Shown here one piece after another: positions 47,224-56,899 of a stretch of 64,000 nucleotides of DNA (position 1 is its first letter; each line of letters opens with the position of its first letter). This DNA is from Ehretia macrophylla. Lineage: Eukaryota > Streptophyta > Magnoliopsida > Boraginales > Ehretiaceae. Position numbers and translations under genes: made by a program. The notes under the pieces are model-generated. The model had not been told where the DNA came from and ran no database searches. It saw nothing but the letters and a program-made list of their open reading frames with translations. The stretch is taken from contig CM075765.1 of NCBI GenBank assembly GCA_037974665.1, positions 16,859,501-16,923,500 of the forward strand, given 5' to 3'.

Positions 47224-48557
47224 AAATATCTTTCATCGCCTCTTCTGGAACACACCTTCTGATCACTTGATTGGCACAATACTTGTAGAGTATAAGATCT
47301 TCCCAATAATAGTGCTTCACATCAGATAAAAATTTCTTCCTTTGCTGATAATTAAGATCTGCTGGAATTACCTTCGCCACTAGAAAATTCACAAAATCAG
47401 CATACCAGGGAAGAGTCTGAGTAGATTGTATTGCAAAGATCTTTTCATCTGGAAAGTCATCTTCAATAGGCGACTTCACCATCTCATTCTCTACTAGTAA
47501 CTCAAGTCTAGAAAGGTGATCTGCTACCAAATTTTTTATGCCTTTCTTATCTTTGATCTCCAAGTCGAATTCTTGTAACAACAACACCCAACGAATGAGC
47601 CTTGGCTTCGCATACTTCTTGGCCATAAGGTACTTAATAGCTGAATGATCAGTGTAAACGATTACCTTATTTCCAATCAGATAGGGAAGAAACTTGTCAA
47701 AGGCGAATACTATTGTGAGCAACTCTTTCTCTATTGTTGCATAATTAAGTTGTGCATCATTAAGAGTGTGACTCGCACAATAAATAGCATGAAACAACTT
47801 GTTCTTTCGCTGCCCCAAAATTGTTCCTACTGCGTAGTCGCTTGCATCACACATCAACTCAAAAGGTAACTCCCAGTCAGGTGCTACTACGATATGTGCT
47901 GACATAAGTTTCTCCTTGATTGTTACAAATCCACATTCACATTCTTTATCCCACACAAATGGAACATTCTGCACCAAAAGAGTTGAGAGTGGTTTGGCGA
48001 TCTTTGAAAAATCCTTGATGAATCTCCTATAGAACCCTGCATGTCCCAAAAAGCTTCTAACTCCTTTCACAGTTGTTGGCGCTGGCAACTTCTCTAGGGT
48101 CTCAATCTTCGCACAATCAACTTCAATGTCTTTAGCTGAGATACGATGCCCCAAGACAATACCTTCACGCATCATGAAGTGACACTTCTCCCAATTTAAT
48201 ACCAAATTTGTCTCCTCGCATCTTTTCAACACTAACTCCAAATTGTAAAGACAATTATCAAACAACGTACCCACCACAGAAAAATCATCCATAAATACCT
48301 CAATTCCATGCTCTACCAAATTTGAGAAGATAGCCATCATGCATCTCTGAAAAGTACCTGACGCGTTACATAATCCAAATGGCATTCTCCGAAAGGCAAA
48401 TGTACCATAAGGACATGTAAATGTGGTTTTCTCCTGATCTTCTGGTGCAATAGCTATTTGATTGTAGCCAGAGTAACTATCCAAGAAACAATAGTACTCA
48501 TGTCCTGTCAATCTATCAAACATCTGATCAACAAAGGGCAAAGGAAAGTGGTCATTT
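47201..48557 (-). pseudogene. Gypsy reverse transcriptase and RNase H (minus strand), 5' truncated
   Basis: An open frame of 446 codons (48541-47201) starts inside reverse transcriptase at DHFPLPF and keeps the polymerase motifs [31 protein letters not shown] and the FMDD catalytic box (48284-48295 on the minus strand). The RNase H domain follows with [18 protein letters not shown] and [24 protein letters not shown] and VADHLSRLE. The protein lacks everything before the reverse-transcriptase palm. It is the longest undisturbed frame in this element. Confidence 0.92.
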
Positions 48558-49047
48558 CTTTTCCTCTTCTCTCTTCTTTCTTCCTTTCTTTTCTCTTCCC
48601 AGGTGTGTAGAGAGTATGTATTTGTGTCGTGTGAGTGAGTGTGTATTAGTTTGTGTTTGTGTATTTTTGCCTAGGATAAATAGTGTATGATATTTTAAGA
48701 TTTTGCCTAAGGACAAGAGTGCCCTTCAACTAATGTATGTATTTCTAGTTTGTCATTCTAGTTGAGTCTTGAATAGTTAAGCTTGTTGTAGATTAAAAAT
48801 GTTTTAATTAATTCCTACGATACCTAAATTACATAATTGCACGATAACAAGTGCAAGTGCACGTACAACGATGTAAATGCACGAAAAATGATGAAATACA
48901 TGTAAATTGAGATAAATGCACATAAGTCAAAATAAAAGCATATAAATTGATATAAAGGCATATTAAATGATGCAAAAATATATGAAATGTTATGAAATAC
49001 AGACGAGCACTATACGAGCTCTATACGGCTCGGTACGGGGTCTCACA
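48558..49047 (+). mobile_element. 3' fragment of a TG...CA LTR related to 29460-31843
   Basis: It has a pyrimidine-rich tract CTCTTCTTTCTTCC, a GT-rich stretch, GTGCCCTTCAACTAA and CACGATAAC-like repeats, all in the same order as the last 460 bp of 29460-31843. It ends GGGGTCTCACA directly before CGATT of the MATE-B exon. Its left part is missing at the junction with the Athila element. So it most likely inserted into MATE-B exon 5 and was later cut by deletion. Confidence 0.65.
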
Positions 49048-49181
49048 CGATTACTGCACTTATAATTGGCTTCTTATTTGCACTTGTTTTGATTATTGCT
49101 CGAGAGCAATACCCAACTTTATTTTCGAATAGTGAAGAAGTCCAACAGATTGTGTATGAGCTTACATCTTTTCTTTGTGTT
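49048..49181 (+). pseudogene. MATE-B exon 5, first part
   Basis: 134 bp matching 13128-13261 of MATE-A. The frame stays open, with about five residue changes (for example L to F, C to Y, A to T, P to S). The exon start and all exons before it are absent. It ends exactly where the Athila element begins and resumes at 60638. Confidence 0.93.
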
Positions 49182-49760
49182 TGTTGATGTGACTGTATTT
49201 GCAGCACTCAAACCTTGGTATTTGTACTATATTTGCATCTTTATTTGGGAATTATTGCAATACTTTTATATTTTCGATGCAATGTAGGATGATACCGAAA
49301 AGTGAAAAATTAGACTCAAAATGATCCAAATTACAAGTGAAGAAGTCAAGAATGGGGAAGCACGAGAAGCAGTTGAAGAATGAAGCTCATAGAGAAGAAA
49401 TTTGGCTGAAACTAGCACGAAATTGGATTCAGAGCATTGACCCAGATGATCTCAAATAGTGGCCCATATCCGTTTTTGGCAAACCATATCTGTTTTTCGA
49501 GTAGAAACAACAGTCTGAGCAAAACACAGGACTCCTGTGGGTGGCGTGATTTTAGCCAAATTCTATCGTTTGGAGGGTCAAAACAATGAAAAATGCCTGA
49601 AGATATTGCGGTCAACGAACCGGTCAAAGTCAAAGACAAACTCAAGTGTTGACCAAGAATTGAAGCCCGTAGAGGAAGAATTTGGCCAAACGGAATGCGG
49701 AAACGGACTAAGAATACCGAATAAACTTGGAATAGCATTGGTCAACTTTTTGGTCAAAGC

Positions 49761-49884
49761 GTGAATAGTATCGGTCAATGCGTGAATAGTGATGGTCAAT
49801 GCGTGAACAGTAAAACTGCATGCAGAATACGTGAATAGTAACCTCGTGAATAGTAGTCGCGTGAATAGTAACTGCGTGAATAGT
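49761..49884 (+). repeat. GTGAATAGT array, 5' LTR
   Basis: Copies start at 49761, 49782, 49803, 49831, 49846, 49861 and 49876. The last four are exactly 15 bp apart (CGTGAATAGTA plus four variable bases). The array ends 14 bp before the TATA box. Confidence 0.88.
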
Positions 49885-49897
49885 ACCTAAATTTTCC

Positions 49898-49905
49898 TAT
49901 AAATA
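49898..49905 (+). promoter_or_regulatory. TATA box of the Athila/Tat 5' LTR
   Basis: CCTATAAATAGAC, a canonical plant TATA box, repeated in the 3' LTR at 59523-59530. Transcription would start near 49930. Confidence 0.75.
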
Positions 49906-51045
49906 GACATCAACCCTCTTTTTATTTTCACACAAATTTTTGAGAGCTTTTGAATATTTTTCCAATATTTTCAATTTTTGTCAAGTTAATTTTATAGTTC
50001 TTATTTAGGATTTTGCCTAAATGGCTATATACGGAGGAAGTCCTGCCTAGTGGCTCTTATTCGGGGGCATTCTGCCCGAATAGCTACTGTACAGCAGACA
50101 TCCTAACGTTCATTTTTGAGCCTTTGCTAAAAAATAGCTCTTATTCGGGAGAAAGTTCTGCCCGAATAGCTATAGAATTTCTGTTCAGACCTAGAGTTCA
50201 GAAATACGCGTTCGTCAATACGGGGGAGCCTTTCTTGACTCTCTTTTATTTGTATAAACTCGTATTTATTATGTCTGAGTAGAATTCTTATCTAGGGTAG
50301 GATATTGTAAATAATGGTCTTTTAATATATGGTCTCGGATTCGGATAATTTAGTTTTAATGCAATATATAACTTGTATTAATTAAGTATTGTCTTTCATA
50401 CATAATACTTTTAAGTAGATGATATGATTGCTTTATTTTCGTGTCATATATCCATGCTTTAATAGTGAATCAATAGCTTGACGACCTTAAAAATTCCAAG
50501 AAATTATAGGTAATGCTTTTAAGTAGACCATAGTTTCTAGACTAGTAAGAAGATGTTGATTACTTATGTTGAAACAGACCTTTTACACCAGGTTGCAAGG
50601 ACAGATCCATACTATGGCTATACGCTTGTAGATGGAACGGCACCTACATCAGAGTTAGTAATCAGGATTTTAATAGACTAAGATAATTGACTAGGTTAAT
50701 ACTTGTAGCTTAACCTCTTGTATAAAATTTGAGAATCCGGATGCCGAGCCTACATTAATTGTCTTATTTACATATTTGATCCCTAGATATTCTTCCGTAC
50801 TTAGCTAAACGAAAACCTTAGCTTTTAGTTTACATTTTTTTACTCGTTACTCAAACGTCATTTCAAACTGTCACTTACCGCTTTAAACACTTTCACACAT
50901 TATACTAACTAACTAACGAGCTTCCCTGTGGATACGATTCCGCACTCTTTGCACACTACACTACAAGATCCGTGCACTTGCGGGTTATTAAAACTTGGTT
51001 ATTTTGCACATATTTATAACACACACCAAGTAGCGATCAAGTTTT

Positions 51046-51064
51046 TGGCGCCGTTGCCGAGGAA
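51046..51064 (+). other. Primer binding site (tRNA-Asp type)
   Basis: TGGCGCCGTTGCCGAGGAA lies 6 bases after the 5' LTR and matches the primer site used by Athila and Tat elements. Confidence 0.9.
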
Positions 51065-51387
51065 GCACGGCCTAGTTTAGTTTTTGAATTATTTGTGAAC
51101 TTGTTTTAAGTGTTGTAATTATTGTTTATATTATTTATATTCGTTTTAAATTGTATAAATTTTATTGCTATTGTAAAGTATATTAGAAATATATTACATA
51201 TAGTTTCATTTGGTATTAAAGTTTATAAATTTTGTATATTGTCTGTATTATATTTGCACATAAACTATTTTTATTATACTTTGTTAAAATAGATTACACA
51301 TATACTTAGCTTATTTTCTGTCTTTATTTTAAGTACTCAGTTTATTTTATGTAGTTACTTATTGCAATTAGCTTTAGTTTATTTTGT

Positions 51388-52329
51388 ATGCACGGGCGTC
51401 GTTCCTTAAATTCGGAACTTGCCCATTTTGATCCCGAGCCTCAGAAAACTCCGCGAATGAGAGTCCAAGTCCCGATGGCAGAACAAGAAGGAAATATCCT
51501 GCCTCTTCCTATAGCTCAGCCTGTTAATCAACCTGTGAACCAACCGATGACTTTACGTCAACATTTTTTACCGGGTGATTTTGACCCTGAATTTGCCATA
51601 GCCCCACCGGCTCTTGGTAATATAAATTTTGAGCTCAAAACAGGGACTATTTCAATGCTTCCTTCCTTCTATGGAAAAAACAATGAAAATCCTCACGCTC
51701 ATATCGTGCAATTCATTGAAGCATGCACGACGCTTCACATTCCTAATGTGAGCCGTGAAAATATTCACCTGCGTCTGTTTCCCTTTTCATTGAAAGATAA
51801 AGCCAAACAGTGGCTAAATCATCTAGACGCAGGAGTGATCACTTCTTGGGGAGAACTTATTCAGAAATTCTTACATAGGTTCTTCCCAATGGCTAAGACT
51901 ACTACTCTGCAAACAAACATCATGACATTCGCACAGTCAGACTTTGAGCCATTTCATGAATCATGGGAAAAGTTTAACGATCTTAAGAATCTATGTCCTC
52001 ATCATGGATTTGATCGTCCCGAACTCTTGCATTATTTCTTCAAAGGTCTTACCCCTCATAATAAGATGATAGTTAATGCAATGAGCAATGGAGGTTTTTA
52101 TAACCTCACAGCAGATGAAGCTTGGAAAAGAATAGAGAATATTGCTGAAGACTCTCTCCAAAATACTGCTGATGACAGAGAGAGTAAAAGCACCCATAAT
52201 CCCCAAAAAAAGGCATTGTTTGAAGTTAACTCTAGCTCCAATTCCCAATTGACTGACAAAGTAGATGCCCTAGCACAACAATTAGAAAAATTTATCTCTC
52301 TAGGGTCTTCTTCTTCTTTAGCTCCTTAG
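51388..52329 (+). pseudogene. Gypsy gag (capsid part), ends at an amber codon
   Basis: 313 codons. It contains the plant retrotransposon gag domain with LKTGTISMLPSFYGKNNENP, LRLFPFSLKDKAKQWLNHL, SWGELIQKFLHRFFP and NDLKNLCPHHGF, as in Athila/Tat gag. TAG at 52327-52329 ends it just before the zinc knuckle, while the same frame stays open afterwards. The N-terminus is uncertain: ATG 51388 is the first in the frame. Confidence 0.88.
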
Positions 52330-52899
52330 ATCACGGAAGTTTGTACCGTATGTTCTGCAGTAGATCACTCTACTCTGGACTGTCCAATTGGTTCACAATT
52401 TCCTGAATTCATGCAAGAACAAGTCTGCGCCACCCAAGGATATACAAGGAATTACAATCCATATTCTAACACGTATAATCCTGGCTGGCGAGACAATCCC
52501 GCATTTTCATGGCGACAAGGGAATCATGAGACTCAGTTTCCTCAACAACAATATCAGAAACAACAAGGAAATTTTGAGCCTCATTTCCCTCAGCAGCAAT
52601 ATCAAAGGCCTCAAAATTCTAACCCTCCTGGTTTTTACCAAGTCCAAAAAGATCCGTTCCGAACACAACGGAACAACTTTCCCGCTCTTCCTCCTGCGCA
52701 GTCATCATCTGATGACAAGTTTGATAAACTCTTACAATTAGTCCAAGTTCAGCAACAGTCCATTGTTAAACTTGAAGGACAAATTGGGCAATTAGCCCAA
52801 AATATAAGCAGGAGAGATGAAGGAAAACTCCCATCTCAAACCGTGGAAAATCCACGAGGACAATGTAGTAATGTCCAAACTGAGACCGCCCACAAATAG
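52330..52899 (+). pseudogene. Gypsy gag nucleocapsid region between two amber codons
   Basis: Same frame as gag. The zinc knuckle C-x2-C-x4-H-x4-C is complete at 52342-52383. A long glutamine- and proline-rich stretch follows (QFPQQQYQKQQ), then a coiled-coil-like segment with KLEGQIGQLAQNI. TAG at 52897-52899 ends it. The second stop has CAG as its most likely ancestor. Confidence 0.85.
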
Positions 52900-55596
52900 G
52901 CTAAGGCCGTAACTACCCTTAGGAGTGGGAAAGTGATAGACAAGGAGGTTAGAAAAAAGGATAGGGATGTTCCTGAGGAGACAGAGGAATCTACGATCGA
53001 GGTTTTAAGCAACGATGTAGATGACTCCCGTAGGAATGAAAACCCAACGGTAGAGCCTTTAGTTGAACCTTCATCCAAAATACCTTTCCCAACAGCTCTG
53101 TCTCGTCCGAAGCCGAGTATTGATCCTACACAGCTCAAGGTCTTAGAGCATCTGAAAGATATTAAGATCAATCTGCCTTTAGTAGAGGTAATCCAACAAA
53201 TCTCTGCCTATGCCAAATTTCTGAAGGATTTGTGTGTGAAAAAGAGACGGACCAACTACATTCCTAAGATAGTCCGTCTTACTGAAAAGGTTAGTAGCAT
53301 CTGCACTAGAGGGTTGCCTCAGAAATGCAGTGACCCAGGAGCTTTCACTATTCCATGTTTCATTCAAGACCAACGTATAGAAAATGCCTTGCTTGATTTA
53401 GGGTCTAGTGTTAACCTTATTCCTCACACAGTTTACCAAAGGCTAGGTCTTGGAGAGTTGACCCCAACAAATGTAACCCTCCAGTTGGCAGATAGATCTG
53501 AAAGGAGACCTCGAGGTATTGTAGAGGATGTCCTAGTCAGAGTAGGAGAATTTTTGTTCCCAGTTGACTTTATTGTGTTAGACATGGACTTAGGTCATGA
53601 TAACAAGAATATTACTCCCGTTCTACTAGGCAGACCATTTCTAGCAACAATTGATGCTGTTATCTATTGTAGAACGGGTATGATTGAACTGACTTTTGGG
53701 AACATGAGAACAAAATTGAGGGTTGCTGATGCAGCCAATAAGATGAACAAGGATGAGGAGGAAGAATGCTTTCATTTGGAAACCATTGGTTCTTGTATAG
53801 ATGAATATGCCCACGCACTTTTGACCCCTAATGAGGAAATAACAGAGCTTGAACGATTCTTGTATGATTGCGATATTTCACCAGAAATTGTCGCCTCCAC
53901 ATCGCTTGTGAATGATTCGGGAGAGACTGATCTAATAACAAACCCTCTCTCTGCAGCTTCTAATAGTCCAACAATTGAGTCTCCACCAGCTTTGGAACTC
54001 AAAACATTGTCCGAGCACCTTAAATATGCCTACTTAGGCCTTGATGAGACCCTTCCAGTCATCATTGCTTCGGATTTAACCATCGAGCAAGAAGGTAAAC
54101 TCTTAGAAGTCCTAGGTACTCATAAGAAGATGATAGGATGGACAATCGCTGATTTAAGAGGAATTGATTCCTCTGTGTGCATGCATAAGATTCACCTCAA
54201 AGAAAGAGTTATTCCTTCTCAAGAATTTCAAAGGAGACTGAACCCAAAAATTGGTGATGTTGTCCATAAAGAGATAATCAAGTTACTTGATGCTGGTATG
54301 ATCTACCCAATCTCTGATAGCCCTTGGGTGAGTCCGGTACAAGTTGTACCAAAGAAATCTGAGATTACTATGATCTCAAATGATAAAGGCGAGCTCATTC
54401 CTACACGCACTACTACTAGGTGGCGTGTATGCATTGATTACAGAAAGCTCAACTCCAAGACAAGGAAAGACCACTTTCCTTTACCCTTCCTTGATCAAAT
54501 CCTGGATAGAGTAGCTAGACGGGGGTACTATTGTTTCTTAGATGGATACTCTGGTTACAATCAAATTTCTATGTTTCCAAGAGATCAGGAGAAGACTACT
54601 TTCACTTGTCCTTACGGAACATTCGCTTACCGCCGCATGCCTTTTGGGTTATGTAATGCACTAGCGACATTTCAACAGTGTATGATGGCCATATTTTCTG
54701 ATATGATTGAGAAATTCCTAGAAGTCTTTATGGATGACTTCTCAGTTTTTGGAGCAGACTTTAATGAGTGTCTTAATCACCTTTCTTTGGTCTTAGGTCG
54801 ATGTGTACAAATGAATCTGGTCTTAAGTTGGGAAAAGAGCCATTTCATGGTTCAACAAGGGATAGTTCTTGGTCATGTAGTTTCTAGAGATGGGATCCAT
54901 GTTGATCCAGCTAAAGTGGAGATAATAGAAAAGCTCCCTATTCCCAAAACTGTGAGGGATGTTAGATCTTTCTTAGGACACGCTGGTTTTTACAGGCGTT
55001 TCATCAAAGACTTTAGTCAAATTGCCAGACCTCTTACAAGGCTCTTAGTACATGATGCTCCCTTTAAAGTTGATGATGAATGTATTAAGGCCTTTGAGAA
55101 GCTTAAGTCTTTGTTATCATCTGCACCCATCATTCAAACTCCTGACTACAATCTGTCATTTGAAATCATGTGTGATGCCTCTGACTATGATGTTGGAGTA
55201 GTTCTAGGACAACGTAGAGGCAAGTTGCCATACGTAATCTACTATGCTAGTAAAACTTTGGATGATACACAAAAGAACTACACAACCATTGAGAAAGAAT
55301 TGTTAGCGATGGTTTTTGCACTTGACAAGTTTAGGACTTATGTCTTGGGATCAAAAGTGGTAGTTTTTACTGATCATGCTGCCTTGAAATATTTGCTCAC
55401 CAAGAAGGATTCAAAACCTCGCTTAATCCGTTGGATACTCCTACTTCAGGAGTTTAACATTGAAATCAAAGATAAACGAGGTAGTGACAATTCTGTAGCT
55501 GATCATCTTTCACGGCTTATGTCTCAATCACCAATAAATCCTCTTCCATTTCGAGATGTGTTTCCTGATGAACAACTATTTTCCATCTCTCAATGA
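52900..55596 (+). pseudogene. Gypsy protease, reverse transcriptase and RNase H
   Basis: From 52900 the same frame runs open for nearly 900 codons. The protease motif is ALLDLGSSVNLIP (active-site D at 53395-53397). The reverse transcriptase has [30 protein letters not shown] and FMDD at 54727-54738. RNase H has EIMCDASDYDVGVVLGQRR, TIEKELLAMVFALDKF, TDHAALKYLLTKKDSK and ADHLSRL. TGA at 55594-55596 ends it just before the integrase linker WYAN. All catalytic motifs look intact. Confidence 0.95.
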
Positions 55597-56899
55597 ACTC
55601 CATGGTATGCCAACATTGTCAATTTTTTAGCAGCTAAGCAACTACCTCCACATTGGGGAAAAAGAGAGAAAGATCGATTCATGGCCCAAGTAAGATATTT
55701 CTTATGGGAAGACCCTTACCTTTTCAAGATATGTGCTGATCAAGTAATCAGACGATGTATACATGAAGACGAATTCACGAGTATATTCTAATTTTGCCAC
55801 TCTGAAGCATGTGGTGGCCATTTTGGAGGAAAGAGGACAGCTGCCAAAGTCCTTCAAAGTGGGTTCTTCTGGCCCACTCTTTTCAAAGATGCCCAGCAAG
55901 TTTGTAAAAATTGCCCCCAATGTCAACAAGCTAGCTCTATCTCAAGAAGGGATATGATGCCCCTTACACCTATTCTCATATGCGAAATATTTGATGTATG
56001 GGGTATAGACTTCATGGGTCATTTTCCTCCTTCCTTAGGTTATACTTATATTCTTGTTGGTGTGGACTATGTGTCCAAGTGGGTAGAGGCAGTAGCAACC
56101 CGAACCAATGACCACAAAGTCGTGGTCAAGCATTAAAGTGAACATCTTTTCTCAATTCGGGGTACCACGTGTACTTATAAGTGACGGAGGACAGCATTTT
56201 CATCACAGGACACTAGAAGCCCTTCTAAGAAAATACTAAGTCCACCACAAGATAGCAACGCCTTATCACCCACAAACAAGTGGTCAAGTAGAGGTATCGA
56301 ATAGGGAAATTAAGTCAATTCTTCAGAAAAAGGTTAGGCCCGATCGCAAAGATTGGTCAAGTCGTCTGCATGACGCATTATGGGCCTACCGTACTGCTTT
56401 CAAAACTCCCATCGGCATGTCCCCGTATAGATTGGTATACGGTAAAGCTTGCCACCTCCCTGTTGAACTAGAGCATAAAGCCTATTGGGCTATTAAGGCC
56501 CTGAACTTTGACTTGCAACATACGGGTGAAGGTAGGAAGTTGGCGTTGAGTGAATTGGAAGAGCTTCGCTTCGAAGCTTATGAGAATGCCAAACTCTACA
56601 AAGAGAGAATGAAGAAGATTCATGATAGATCTATTCTAAGAAAGACTTTTTCTCCTTCTGATAAAGTGTGGCTGTTTAATTCTAGGTTGAAGTTCTTCCC
56701 AGGAAAATTGAGAACAGAGTGGGATGGTCCTTATGAAGTGCTTAAAGCATATCCGTCTAGAGTTATCTTGATTAAACATCCCACAGATGGGCGTATTCTC
56801 ACAGTCAATGGGCAACGATTGAAACATGCTTTCGATTCTAAGATGGTCCCTCATGAAGTTGAATTTGTTGAACTTCTGGACCCTGTATACCTTCCATAA
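55597..56899 (+). pseudogene. Gypsy integrase, broken
   Basis: It starts TPWYANIVNFLAAKQLP in the same frame. The zinc-binding pattern appears around 55795 ([11 protein letters not shown]) and CPQCQQ. A stop at about 55789 interrupts it. The core has [30 protein letters not shown], then a frame break at 56134, then LISDGGQHF and [20 protein letters not shown]. The open frame 56417-56899 encodes the C-terminal domain with [20 protein letters not shown] and WDGPYEVL. At least three disruptions. Confidence 0.9.

Larger units (their letters stand above)
40953..48557 (-). mobile_element. 5'-truncated Athila-type Gypsy element on the minus strand
   Basis: It contains, in minus-strand order, most of reverse transcriptase, RNase H, integrase, a noncoding stretch, an Athila-type accessory frame, a second noncoding stretch, the tract GTTTGGGGGTG (42090-42099) and one LTR (about 40953-42089). 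Gag, protease, the start of reverse transcriptase and the 5' LTR are absent. The break is at about 48557, where it abuts an unrelated LTR fragment. The pol proteins resemble those of the plus-strand element at 49182-60637 but are clearly diverged. Confidence 0.87.
49182..51039 (+). repeat. 5' LTR of the Athila/Tat element
   Basis: 1858 bp. Relative to the 3' LTR it keeps 176 bp between two GGACT repeats (49529 and 49705) and about 27 bp at 50549-50576. It has seven copies of GTGAA(T/C)AGT at 49761-49884 upstream of TATAAATA at 49898-49905. Confidence 0.94.

Noticed and set aside
49761..49884. CRISPR-like spaced repeats
   Set aside because: The repeat is 9-11 bp with 15-bp periodicity inside a plant LTR, and the spacers are 4-6 bp and similar. 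This is a promoter array, not CRISPR.
52836..53171. 111-codon minus-strand frame inside gag-pol
   Set aside because: A shadow of the well-supported plus-strand gag-pol frame.
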